A stretch of 64,000 nt of DNA from Atherix ibis (Eukaryota > Arthropoda > Insecta > Diptera > Athericidae), in the NCBI GenBank assembly GCA_958298945.1, contig OY282605.1, forward strand, positions 6,037,811-6,101,810, in the 5' to 3' direction. Under the pieces are notes generated by a model. That model did no database searches. It was not told the origin of the DNA and saw nothing but the letters and a program-made list of their open reading frames with translations. Below, piece by piece: positions 24,150-35,004 of the stretch. Each line of letters begins with the position of its first letter. The first letter of the stretch is position 1. The position numbers and the translations under genes are program-made.

Positions 24150-25790
24150 AAATGAGGCTTTTCTTTGTTATATAAACTGTCTTCTAATATGGCAACATTT
24201 CCTTGTACGCGTTTTGTATTCTAATATTCCATCTAAACTAACAAGATGAACTTTTTGTCTTCGGGGTTTTTTTTCCAGCCATTTCTAATAACATTTATGA
24301 TGATAGCGCTACGACATATCACGCCATCTGGTGACAACTTAAGAGCACTATCTCGATTCGAACTCAAAACCACCGTTGCATACTAAACGCAGACGTGTCA
24401 GTGTCGCTGAATCAAGACACTAGTTTAAGGTTACCTTTGAACGTAGCAGTACTGATGTTGTCATCATCAACAGCGCCACAACTGGTGGTCTACTATAACG
24501 CCTGCTAAATGCAAGAGCGCCAGACGGCCTGGTTTTGCGTCGCAGTTTTTAAGGCGACAATCCCATCCTATTTTTACTATCATGGCTAGAAACATGATGG
24601 GATTATCGAACATCATGTTTTTAGGATACCGCAGATCTTAGGCTTTAGATCCTATATGCAAGACCTGCTTCGTCTTCTGGAATCATAAATAACGCCACTC
24701 TCGACTCTCCAGGCAGGTTTTTTTGGCGAGCAAAGTGTTCCAGCACCGAGTGTCCGATTTAGGCCTACTGAATCAAAAATGCCGCCAAACGTCCCTATTT
24801 TGCACCACAGTCTTCCAGTTTGATAATCATAGCTTGACTTTGGCGACCTGGCAAATACTGTTGACGCATCAATTACAGGACCTGGCTTATTTTTTGGAAC
24901 CATAACAAGCGCCACTGTCGACTTTCCAGAAGGGATATTTTGGCGAGAACTAAAGAGCATCCAGGCTATGCTATTACCTGGATCTGAACTCAAAACCAAA
25001 GCGTACTAAAAGCAGATGTCCCAGCGTCGCTAAATCAGGCTACCAGATTTATGTTTTCAAGCGGAGTTTAGACGTGTCATTATAGATGTCATTATTATCG
25101 ACGCCTCGAAAATCGGGAGTCCAGATTTAGCCTGATTACCAGTAGTTTTGCGCCGTGGTCTCCAGTTTGACAATCCCAGGAGTTTTTAGGGTCCATTACT
25201 GGTGTTCCATTGAAGTTAGGGCCTCCTTTTCCTTCTGGGATAATAAATGACGTTACTATAGACTTTCTTAGCCGAATCTTCCTCATTCAAACGAATACAG
25301 TGTCCGTTTTACCACGGACTATTGAGTTTAATTTTAGTACCTGTCCGCAGGGTCTGCCCCATTTTCAGAGATTATAAATGTCGGCAATGTTGGGTTTCCG
25401 GATGGGATCTTTTAGTGATAACAATGTCGATGGACTTGAACTCAAATCGGTGGATTTGTACTCACGAATTAATACAGAAGTCCCAATGTCGCCAAGTCAG
25501 GGTCTATTCCGTGCACGATCTTCCTTATTCATACGAATAAAGTATCCAGCCCATCGCAACCTGATTTACCGACCATGGCCGGAAGGATTGTATACTCGTA
25601 TTTTTATGGGACCATAAATGATGCCACTGTTGTATTCTCGAGCAGGAAATCCTTACGAATTTAGTAGTTAGTCAACCGAATTCTTTTGGGTTTGATTAAA
25701 TATCCAATCCGCAGGACCTTTTGACACCATAAGTGATACAATCTTCAACGTTCAACAACGGCCCACTTTAACGGATTAGGTGTTCAGCCT
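24150..25790. repeat. Modular dispersed repeat X, copy 2
   Basis: This is colinear with 11195-12060 in its first part (GCAACATTTCCTTGTACGCG, TTTCTAATAACATTT, CAGTGTCGCTGAATCAAGAC, AGCAGTACTGATG), but longer because internal modules recur. The block CTTCTGGAATCATAAATAAC at 24676 has relatives at 24890, 25235, 25360 and 25605. The block CCCAGCGTCGCTAAATCAGG at 25020 has relatives at 24405 and 25485. Minus-strand frames at 24652-24999 and 25095-25286 share a pattern (PSGKSTVALVMVPKNKPGP against LRKSIVTSFIIPEGKGGP; SYDYQTGR against SWDCQTGD). These could be remnants of a repeated coding unit or simply the DNA repeat read in one frame. Element class unknown. Confidence 0.7.
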
Positions 25791-26010
25791 ATTGAGCTTG
25801 ATTTAAAATTCTGTTGAAGTTGTCATTAAACAGACTGCAGCATCTTCCGAAGGTTTTTCGTGATCTTATCGTTAAACAGGCTACAGAAACGTCCAAGGAT
25901 TTTTAAGAGTACCCTCCTCTCGATCCCGGCTAAGAGTTAAAATGTTGCAGTGGCAAAAGGAAAAAAATATTTACCGTAAGTTCTCTCAAAAAATACGATA
26001 AATCTACATA
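25791..26010. other. Spacer before the DD41D element
   Basis: Short interval with a small direct repeat (TTAAACAGRCTRCAG near 25825 and 25873). No other feature. Confidence 0.4.
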
Positions 26011-27211
26011 AAGGCTTTTCGAATAAGAGTGATATGATTTCATTTTAAAAAAAAAAACACTAATTGTTAAGGAAATTCAAATGTTTTTTATTTAATGTGA
26101 AGTACAATCGATACAATTAAGTTCGGTATAAGACGTCATTTAAATGGCCTCCAAGAGCACTTTTATCCACTAAATCAAGTCGTATGTCATAAATAGCACG
26201 TTCATAAATATTGAGTTCTAAAGCTTGAAGAGAGTCTGGTTTATAGCTAAAGACCAATGACTTCAAATAAACCCACAAGAAATAGTCTAATGGTGTTAAA
26301 TCACAACTTCTTGGAGGCCATTCAATGTCACAATTTCTTGAAATAATCGAATCTTCAAACTTCTCTCGCAATAATTCGGTTGTTGCACGTGCTGTGTGGC
26401 ACGTAGCCCCGTCTTGTTGGAACCAGATGTTGTCAAGATCAACTTCTTCCAATTTCGGACATAAAAAGTTGGTTATCATCGATCTATACCGCTCTCCATT
26501 GACAGTAACGGTGTTACCAGCTTCATTTCGAAAGAAATACGGACCGATGATTCCACCAGACCAAAAACCACACCAAACTGTCAATTTAGTTTTGCCTATT
26601 TACCGCACCACTCAGATGAAAATAAGCCTCATCGGAGAAGATGATTTTCTTAAAAAAAATCGTTATCGTTTTCAAGTTGTTCCAAGACAAAATCAGCAAA
26701 TTCACGACGTTTACGATAGTCCAATGGCTTCAGTTCTTAAGTGATAACAATTTTATACGGATGCAAGCCTAAAAACATTCTCAAAATCCGCCAGGTTATG
26801 GTTTGAGACAGTCCCAACTCTTGAGAACGTCTTGGAATCGACAAATTGCAGTCTTCATCAGCACTTGCCTGAACGGCAGCAATATTTTCATTACTTTGAG
26901 CGGCTCTTTGTGTTATTGGCACTTGAAAATTATGTAAAGAAAATGTACCCTCGAAATTTTTAACAATTCGACGAATAGCGAGCACAGTTGGACGATTATT
27001 ACGACCATAAAATTGCAAAAGCGCACGAAAAGTTGCAATTGGAGAACGATTATTTTGATAATAAAATTGTATAATTTGTAAACGTTGTGCTTTCCATGAT
27101 GAAATTGTAAGCATTACTGAATACAATGAAAGAAAAAAAGATCGATCATGACATATTACAAATGGTCGAAACGTCACTTAAAAATCATAGCACTCTTATT
27201 GGAAAACCCTA
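26011..27211 (-). mobile_element. Complete but inactive DD41D mariner-type element, 1201 bp
   Basis: Inverted ends of about 30 bp lie at 26011-26040 and 27182-27211, sharing the core AATAAGAGTG-TATGATTT, with TA at 26009-26010 and 27212-27213. The length, TA target and single transposase frame on the minus strand are those of an IS630-Tc1-mariner element. The spacing between the second and third catalytic aspartates is 41 residues, which places it in the DD41D group (the rosa-type group in published classification). Confidence 0.92.
26117..27114 (-). pseudogene. DD41D transposase pseudogene
   Basis: A likely start is at 27114 (MLTISSWKAQRLQIIQFYY), with the N-terminal HTH region FYYQNNRSPIATFRALL and RRIVKNFEGTFSL, then SIPRRSQELGLSQTITW. 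An in-frame stop replaces a glutamine codon near 26743. A T-run near 26645 shifts the frame. The first aspartate is intact in KKIIFSDEAYFHLSG. About 80 nt after VNRQN are deleted near 26590, and reading resumes at TVWCGFWSGGIIGPYFF. The second (NIWFQQDGATCHTAR) and third (RSCDLTPLDYFLW) aspartates are present, 41 residues apart. The C-terminus ends at 26117. Three separate lesions inactivate it. It is the best reference here for the decayed DD41D pieces at 7, 13 and 32-33 kb. Confidence 0.92.
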
Positions 27212-27213
27212 TA

Positions 27214-28889
27214 TTTCTGCTGATTTCGATTTTTCACAAAATTACGACTTACAAAAATATCATATAAATCTCAAATAGAAAATTCAAAAAGGACACATTT
27301 GGTTTTACATTTACGACAACAAGAAGTACATAGTCCTAAGAAATCGCAAATCTGTACTGTGTCAACATTTCTGTCATCAAAAAAATTTTATAAAATATAA
27401 AGTATTGAATTTTTTAAAAATTTGTAATTATTTTTTCTATTTTTTATGAGTTAAGAACGAAGAAAAAAAATTTAACTAAAATATGAATTCTGATAAATTT
27501 CCATTAAAATCAATTTTCTTAAAAAAAAAATATAAACAAAATTCTTATAAAATTTACAGTAAAAATCTTAATTATCTCAAGAAGATCTTATTTAATCAAA
27601 AATAAAAATTATATTAAAACAGAATTAAAATTAAACAAAAATTTAAAATTTTTTATCGAAATTAAAATAGAAAAAAAAACTAAATGTGCCAAAGCATTAT
27701 CGACAGAAATTACCAATCATCACGAATTGCATCGATTGCAATCGCAAATAATCAACAAAGTGCAATAACAGAAAAACTAAAATCGTACAAACAATATTGC
27801 AACTTTGTCGTCGTTCCAATGGGAATTTTCATTATGAACTTTTTTTTACACGTTGCAATCAGCATTCTTAGAAAATCTTAGTAAATCTTCAACAGACTAA
27901 AGAAATTAAAATAACAGCATTATTATCAATATATCGATGGACATAAATAGACTCTTCTTGTGAGTAGATAACAAACTCTAGGAAAGATGGATTACTTTTG
28001 CGAATTATAATTACAACAATTATTATTATTTTGACTATTATTATTATTACTTGCAATTGCATCGTGATAAACAACGGATAAATACATCTTAACTGGGGAT
28101 TGAACTTTAATTTTAACGAATGGAAGTCTTGGAAGAAGGATGCATTTAATCGTAGAGTAGATGGTCAATAAATAACAAAGAAAAATATTTATCAACCCGT
28201 TGATGTAATGCGTTTTTAGTTGTTATTCCGGAAGAAGTGCTATTTTGCTACTGATATAGAAAAAAAAAAAACTAATCGTCAGGTTGTACATGCTGTTGTG
28301 TCCCAGAACATTTACAAATCCTCGGCATACTCTATAGTCGACTATAGTAAACGCTCCAATATAAAAGGATGCAAAATCATAGCCACACCTACAATACGAG
28401 TAGATCCAGCCTTAATTATGTGCTTCTTTAATTACAAAGTTGCTGTTTTACGTTCGCCAACAACTTTTAATTCTTATCCAGATTTCCAGATGCTGCCATC
28501 TTCCAAGTAATATTATCATAAAAGTTCGTAATGGTTATTTGGTTACGTTCAGTATCAAACTCAGTCCCTTGTTAGAGTTGCACTTAAAGAGATACCATGA
28601 CCTGTACTAGTGAGAATTTTGAAAATTTCCAGGTACAAGAATTTCTATTCAACAGAATGGATATGATAATGAGAGCAAACACGTGGGTATAATACCTGAA
28701 AATGCAATTAGATTAACTCAAAATAAAAACTATCTACTTGCATGTGTGATTATTTTCTCTCTTGTTTGAGGATATTTTCCAGCAGTTAATGTTTTTCCCT
28801 ACCAAATGTGTACGAAATGTAATTGTTCTTAAGACAATAATGCTTTCTAGATAGAAGAAAACTATCTCCTCCACTCTTTTGATTTGTAA
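27214..28889. other. A/T-rich DNA with ATT microsatellites
   Basis: No gene is recognised. ATT-type simple repeats sit near 28018-28050. Short frames at 27684-27881, 27889-28195 and 28220-28510 lack identifiable domains. Confidence 0.5.
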
Positions 28890-29340
28890 GAATATTAATA
28901 CTACATGCAACCCCTTGTCGTCCCGCAATTGAGAACGTGGATCATGTCTTTTTTCACTGTCAATGCACTACCAAAAAAGAAAAGAATTGCAGAAAACCGT
29001 CGGTCAACGCCGTTTCCAGAAGGGCATCATTCAATATGGGTCTCAACAGAGCACAGGCTCCTGAGTCTATGGACCGTCCCTATTGGGCTGAAAGCTATGG
29101 CAGCCGAATCATACAAGTTGCGAGTCTCAAAAGCTATCATATCAGCTTCTGGCGGATGAGAGCGCCTGGACTTATCATCGAGCACGAGGGAAAAGACGCA
29201 TCGTCAGCAAGGAGGAAAGAAACGATAGAGAAGTGACCCGTAGTTGGGCGCATCATAGAGGCTACAGGGCATACCTATACAATTGGGGATATCCGGATCC
29301 TGTCGTTTTACCAAAAAAGAAAAGAACGGACAAAACCCTC
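28890..29340 (+). pseudogene. Rearranged tail of a non-LTR retrotransposon ORF2 (R1-like)
   Basis: The reading PCRPAIENVDHVFFHCQCT (28913-28969) matches the R1-type zinc-knuckle end (H-x4-C core; one cysteine of C-x2-C not seen). About 280 bp further on, EVTRSWAHHRGYRAYLYNWG and YPDPVVLPKKKR (29228-29325) match the block that normally lies before the knuckle (LTGHGCFRAYLHRF in the copy at 852-2131). The order is therefore reversed. Both parts run into the same string, CTACCAAAAAAGAAAAGAA or its near match (28968, 29309). This points to a tandem rearrangement or two overlapping truncated copies. GC content is above background. Confidence 0.5.
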
Positions 29341-29481
29341 AAGCATCAATAACCTCTAAATGGGATTATTGTAAAAATGATAGCATCGCAGGCTTATTAG
29401 AGTGCGGTAACTGAATACGCAATCCTAGTAATAAAGAAGCCCCATCACGAGGAAAGAGTAAGCAAAGTCTCACAGCATAAG

Positions 29482-29558
29482 CGGGATAATAGGCTTGAAG
29501 CAAATCTGCTCGCCGTTTGCTTCACGGCGAGCAGATTGGCTTCAAGCCTTTTATCCCG
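29482..29558. repeat. 34-bp fold-back with 9-nt loop
   Basis: Arms at 29482-29515 and 29525-29558 are reverse complements with 32 of 34 matches, separated by a 9-nt loop (29516-29524). The arm begins CGGGATAATAGGCTTGAAGC. It lies about 150 bp beyond the non-LTR tail, in the position of a 3' UTR, which parallels the fold-back at 2090-2150. Confidence 0.95.
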
Positions 29559-29679
29559 TATATAATGGTTCTAAAAACCCACACACTATAGGATTCGATA
29601 CGTCCACAGTGTCCTTAAAAGATTACGGACACTGTTGATGACAATACAATATATCAAGTGTGAAAACTGCAATCAATCA

Positions 29680-30666
29680 GAAAAAGAGCATATGCGGTTG
29701 CCGAATCGTATCGAATGCTTATGGAGGCCTATGGTGACAGTGCTTTATCGGAAACAACGTGGCGAGATTGGTTCCGTCGGTTCAAAGACGGCAATTTTGA
29801 CTTCTGGGACAATAAGCGTGAAAATCGGCCTAGGAAGGTTGAGGACCATCAATTGTAGGCTCTTTTGGACGAAGACGATACCCAATCGCAAAAAATGCTC
29901 GCGGAGTAATTGGGCGTTACTCAACCAGCGTCTGTTTGCCATGGGGAAGATGCGTCTGTTTGCCATGGGGAAGATTGAAAAGACCGGAAAATGGGAGCCA
30001 CATGAATTGAACGATAGGCAGATGGAGCGACGCCAAAACACATGCGAAATTTTGCTCGCCAGACAAAAAAGAAAGTAGTTCCTGGATCGGATTGACAAAT
30101 CGCAAGAAATCGTGGATTGATCAAAATCAACGACTTTAAACGCAAGAAATCGCGGCCAAAATTCAACATCTTCTCCAAGACCAAATCGCTTCGGACGGAA
30201 GATGATGCTGTGCTTTTGGTGGGATCAGCAGGGTATCGTCTACTATGAGATGTTGAAACCTGGTGAAACTGTCAATGCCCACTGCTACCACCAACAAATG
30301 ATCAAATTGCACCGTTCTCTGCGTGAAAAAAGGACGGATAATCAACAAAGACATGACAAGCTGATTTTCCTCCACGACAACGCACCATCGCACACGTCAA
30401 AAATGGTCCGAAACTACTTGGAGACACTCAACTGGGAGGTGCTACCCTATCCCGCTTATTCACCAGACCTGGCCCCTTCCGACTACCACGTGTTTTCGTC
30501 GATGGGCCACGCGCTTGCTGAGCAGCACTTCGATTCTTACGAAGACGCCCGAAAATGGCTTGACGAGTGGTTAGCCTCGAAAGAGAAGGAATTTCGGCGT
30601 GGTATCCACAAATTGCCCGAGAGATGGGAAAAATGTGTAGCTAGCAAAGGCAAGTACTTTGAATAA
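29680..30666 (+). pseudogene. Mos1-like (mauritiana-subfamily) mariner transposase pseudogene
   Basis: Reading begins in broken frame with AYAVAESYRMLMEAYGDSA and WFRRFKDGNFDFWD (N-terminal HTH domain), then ALLDEDDTQSQKMLAE. At 29930-29975 a stretch of about 22 bp is tandemly duplicated with a 24-bp period, in frame (RLFAMGKM/RLFAMGKI). KWEPHELNDRQMERRQNTCE follows. The first-aspartate block is deleted near 30080, where FLDRI joins KSQEIVD. From 30202 reading is clean: MLCFWWDQQGIVYYEMLKPG, then FLHDNAPSHTS (second aspartate), YSPDLAPSDYHVFSSMGHAL (third, spacing 34) and LPERWEKCVASKGKYFE before the stop at 30666. The wording of the C-terminal half is that of the Mos1 subfamily. A TIR-like right end (to 30739, TA at 30740-30741) follows; no left TIR was found. 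Confidence 0.92.
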
Positions 30667-30744
30667 ATTTGTTTTTGCTTTCTATGAAAAAACGTGTTTT
30701 TTTTACTAAAAAACAGCGGATTCAAGCTTATACACCTAATAAAT

Positions 30745-32060
30745 TTGTAGCGATATTCTCGCAGCCTTGGAGCCCTGGAAGGCATTCGTGGCTTTGACCA
30801 AAAATTACCAAATTTTCGATTGGATTTGGTATTGATTACTGAACAAGCAAAATGCTGAGTTGCGTTGAGTTCCATGATCTGCAATGAGTGAGCTTATCGT
30901 TTCTACAGACCAAATAGCATTTAACATCTTTGGCAAAGCGTACACAAAAAGACTGGGCCAACTGTGAGAGATTAATTTCTACGTATTAGCCAAATATCAG
31001 TAAACCAGTTTAATCAACAACTACTCCGAAATTCTGCACAAGGAAATTGGTCAAAATTTAGGATTCCTTCTACTCCACTTTGCCATCATTTCCTACTCGA
31101 TAACCAGCCTCATTCCTCATACAATTCCTGTGGCGCATTCAACTTACACAACCTATCATTCTAAATAAATGCCACTTCATTCAGAATTTCTTCTTCAATA
31201 TAACTTCTTCAACTGTAAAGCTCTTAGACGCAAAAATTCCTTTTTTTCCATAACCTCTCTTTATTTTCTAAAAGCATCTAATAACCTTCATAAGATTTAG
31301 ATAAACGAAAAACATTCAACCAGTTTTATTAGATAAACTGGATATGCCAACTCGCACATAACATAATGTAGCCAAAAGTGCCCCTTTTTAATAGAAACAG
31401 GGTGTTCCAAATATCACGCAAGATTTAACCACGCACAGCGAATGGAAATCGTTGAATGGTTTCAACACATGTCGTCCACACAGTCCAAGAAACAATTCAA
31501 TTACTGCAGAGTCATTTCACTTATTGATGAGCAGAATTGACCGGCCAAATCATGCGATTTAACGCCATTGGACTTTTTTTCTTTGGGGTTTTTTTAAGCC
31601 TCAAACCTTGCACGATATAAATTTGTAGTAATATTTTCGCAGCTTTGGAGACTTGGAAGAATTGGCAATGTCAACCCACACGTAACATGATGTCGCCAAA
31701 TGACCTCATAGTCTGGGAGCTACAAAGTGCCCTTTATAATATAAACATTACATACAGGGTGTTCCAAATATCACGCAAGATATGAATTTCGCGACATTTG
31801 TGTTGCTAACGAAAAAAAAGCCAACTGACCACGCACAGCGAATGGAATTCATTGAATGGACAACGAGTGGATGCTAATTTTTCGAACAAAATCATTTTCA
31901 GCATTGAGGCTCATTTTCATCTTGATGGCTTGATTAATTTAAATAATTAAAATTATTTTTCGGGTCCAAAAAATCCACAAGTGATTGTTAAGAAACAAAT
32001 GCATCCACAACGTGGTGCGGTTTGGTGTAGATTTTAGTCTGCAGAAATGTTTTATTTCAT
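30745..32060. repeat. Directly duplicated block with DD41D TIR ends
   Basis: Three matched pairs occur in the same order: ATATTCTCGCAGCCTTGGAG (30752) with ATTTTCGCAGCTTTGGAGAC (31632); CAGGGTGTTCCAAATATCAC at 31400 and again at 31754; and CCACGCACAGCGAATGGA at about 31430 and 31830. The CAGGGTGTTCC end resembles the TIR of the element at 32870-33374. After the first TIR, CAATTACTGCAGAGTCATTT and the codons for CDLTPLDFF (near 31555) show a DD41D transposase internally deleted to its C-terminal part. The region is a partial tandem duplication of a transposon plus flanking DNA. Confidence 0.65.
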
Positions 32061-32129
32061 GTATAAAATATGACATTTCTTAAACGGCTACCATAAGACT
32101 TTTGGTAGGTCTCGAAATTTTTAAGATCA

Positions 32130-32804
32130 TTTTTAATGACTTTTTCCCAAGTTTCGAGGCATATTAATTAACGGCTCTAAAGTTTGAATATTAATTAACG
32201 GCTCTAAAGTTTGGAAATTGTCTACTTAAACACGTTCTTTCACAAGGATAAGTCCAACGTTGTCAAATCGAACGATCTTGGAGGCTAATTGGAATCGTCA
32301 AATCTTGAAAATATGCGTTCTGGGAATTTTTCGCACAATAAATAAAGCCAAATTTTGTTGTTTTATGTGGCTTGTGGTGCCATTTTGTTGAAATCGTATA
32401 GAGCTCAGATTAAAATCTTTACGTTCACATTAAAAAAATATTAGAAATGACGGTAACGGTCACACCTTCTTCATTTTCAAAGAAATACGCACTTTTAAAT
32501 CAAAATACACATTGGAAAGTCACATGTCGTAGACAAAAGAGCTTCTCCACTATTACTTGTGGTTTTTCAGAGCCCCATATACTTATAGACATATCCATCG
32601 CCCGAGAAATAAATCTCATTGCTGATTACCATAACCTCCTCTTAAGAGGTAAAACCTGTGTCTACGCCAGAATAAACTGTTTTACAATTTAAACCAGTTT
32701 CTTCGGTGGTTAAAAAAAACCATTTGACAAAATAATAAATTGCAATATTTGAACGCGTTCTTCGGTGGTTAAAGAAATAATTTTAGTCTGAATAAATACC
32801 GTCA
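32130..32804 (-). pseudogene. DD41D-type transposase pseudogene (minus strand)
   Basis: The minus strand opens MTVFIQTKIISLTTEERVQI at 32804 (N-terminal region). After breaks it gives IWGSEKPQVIVEKLF (near 32585), AYFFENEEGVTVTV (near 32475), FQQNGTTSHIKQQNLALF (second-aspartate region with D replaced by N, near 32390) and LVKERV (near 32240). These fall in the order expected for the family. A 27-bp tandem duplication at 32161-32213 lies in its C-terminal part. It is decayed in every block. Confidence 0.7.
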
Positions 32805-32869
32805 TGGACTGCATATATTTTTGACAGCTGTCAATTGAGAGGGCTTTTCTTTCCGAACAACAAAATATA

Positions 32870-33374
32870 GAGTGTTCCAATGTCCAGTTTTTCTGCCTAA
32901 ATTTCAAGATAAGGACGTAGAAGACATGCGGTTTCAAGAAGACGGTGCCACAATTCAATTACTACATGAGTCATTTCCAGGTCGTGTAATTTCACGTTTC
33001 GGTGACAGCATTTGCCCCTCATGTGATTTAACACGGTTGGACTTTTTTCTTTAAGGTTTTTTGAAGTCTAAGGTTTATACCTACAAGCCCACGATCACGC
33101 ACGCCTTGAAGGAGGAAATTGAGCGCTGTATCGACGAAGTTCAGCCACATTTATGAAAAACGGTCAAGGAAAATTTCAACAAAAGAGTGCCTATGTGCCA
33201 GCAAAGCCATAGATGCAATTTACCCGATATGCTATTCCATACATAACCCTATACTGTATACTTTATAAATTAATTAAAAAAATTACAATTTTTAATAATA
33301 AACCAAACTTCACGCAAGAAGTAAATATGATAAAAAAGTCATATTTACTTCTTGCGTGAAGTTTGGGACACCCT
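32870..33374 (+). mobile_element. Internally deleted DD41D element with recognisable transposase C-terminus
   Basis: Left end GAGTGTTCCAA from 32870 and right end TTGGGACACCCT to 33374, with TA on both sides (32868-32869 and 33375-33376). The coding remnant begins VFLPKFQDKDVEDMRFQED (second aspartate), has lost the HTA block after DGAT, and continues IQLLHESFPGRVISRFGD, CDLTRLDFFL (third aspartate), an in-frame stop where tryptophan is expected, GFLKSKVYTYKPTITHALKE and KTVKENFNKRVPMCQQSH to near 33230. The N-terminal half is deleted, leaving about 505 bp, so it is non-autonomous. Confidence 0.83.
33303..33366. repeat. Perfect 28-bp fold-back of the transposon terminus, 8-nt loop
   Basis: Arms 33303-33330 and 33339-33366 are perfect reverse complements separated by an 8-nt loop (33331-33338). 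The right arm runs into the element's terminal repeat, so the left arm is an inverted copy of the inner part of the transposon end. The sequence around the arm includes CTTCACGCAAGAAGTAAAT. Confidence 0.96.
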
Positions 33375-33379
33375 TAAAA

Positions 33380-35000
33380 GACGGAACCAGTCTGCTCGCT
33401 TGACGTTAGTCCCATAGGAAAGTGTATAATAAAAAAAAGGGTAAGTTATAATGGGTAAAAATCTAATCTATAATTTTTCTTAGGAAAATTTCGCCCTTGC
33501 CACGTTGAAAAAAATCAAAGATTTTTCGCATTCAATTAACTTTCAAAATGGTTCTATATAAAAAGATACCAAAAATATCTAAGTGCTTAACAGTAAATTC
33601 GAAAGATTCTTTATTCAAAAAGAAAAAATGGTACCATCCCTCAACCGATATCAAGGTTGCAAAACCAATTATCCTTGTTATTGTATATGAGAATTTATCG
33701 ATCGATTATCAATAACAAACTGGAAAATTTCAGCACATCAAGTCATGATGGCTTGACATAAAACAAAAACTTTCAAACTTGGAAGTGAAAAGTTTCACCA
33801 GATAAGAGCCGCACATTTATGCCTCAAAATGTTCCGAATCATTCTTCCCCATCCTGGATGGGTTTAACCCTTTTTTGATGTGTTTAACTCACATTGGGCA
33901 TATTCCGAGAACACTTTGCCGATATGAGTGAGTGTACAATATTTGTGAATTATTGCAATGTAAATTGAAGGGTAAATGCCATATGGTAGATATTCGCAAC
34001 TCACAGTCGCTTACCAAGTACAGCGAATGAAAACGCACGAAATTTTATATATCGTATTCGATTTTGGGCAATTTTCAAGGCTGTTAGCACCTCATCATCT
34101 TTGTGGGTTGAAATTTCCATTTTCCTTGAAATAAATTTTCTCGATTTTATAGAAATTGCCCAAATTTAGTACGTACTTGAACACATATTTTCGTTACTAC
34201 CAGATTATGATGGACTATTTGGAATAGTGTAAATTTTTACGAATTTTCTTTTTTATTTTATCCGTTTTCTTATAATATTCATCAAAAGTTGATAGAAGCT
34301 ATTTTAAAATTTAAAATTATTATTTTTTTTGTCATATTAAAAATTTTTGGTGGAAAATTGTTAACCTCAGAAATAGAAAAAATCCTCCCCGCAAAGGAAA
34401 AGTAGTCGAGGTTAAGGCAATAATCGCTGATGATATGTTATAGTAAGGGGTACTGCGCTTGTGGTACATATAGAAGGAGACATGTTATTAAAAAGAATAT
34501 TCTGAGGGACACCCTTAAGCTGGAGTTTTTACCTACAAAATTAAGGAATTATTTCAGATTACATCGACTGTTATATCCAAATACCCTAGAGCCTATCTTA
34601 GTTCAGCCAATCTATTTTCTAACAGACTGGGTTGCCTGCGGTCCTAAATTTGGCAGCTCTTTTTTCTAATCATACCCGCCATTACGAATCAGCAAATACC
34701 ACCACTCTAATCAAGATTCCCTCTTATGTCCTGGATGGCATATCAAATGGTACATAAAAGGGTACTGCCCTTAGCGAAATTACTGCAGAATCAATCATCT
34801 GGACAACCGTAACTAGAAAATTTTGATTATTTCATTACAACTCAAAATATGCACAAAAATGATACAAAATTAAAAAGGGTGGAAAAAAACCTTCCTTATG
34901 GGAGTAAGGATTCAGAAAATATAAGGATTCAGAAAATATAAAGGATTCAGAAAATATAAAGGATTCAGAAATAGACTAATAGGCTTGAATTGACCATAAT
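33380..35000. other. A/T-rich DNA; short 18-19-bp tandem repeat
   Basis: No gene is recognised. At about 34907-34972 the unit AAGGATTCAGAAAATATA occurs roughly four times in tandem. The frame at 34430-34669 (ILRDTLKLEFLPTKLRNYFR within it) is in somewhat less A/T-biased sequence but has no identifiable domain. Confidence 0.5.
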
Positions 35001-35004
35001 AGGC

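Noticed and set aside
24354..24363. tRNA or SINE promoter suggested by a B-box-like AGTTCGAATC
   Set aside because: No acceptable A box at the right distance and no cloverleaf could be folded by eye; kept only as a remark under repeat X.
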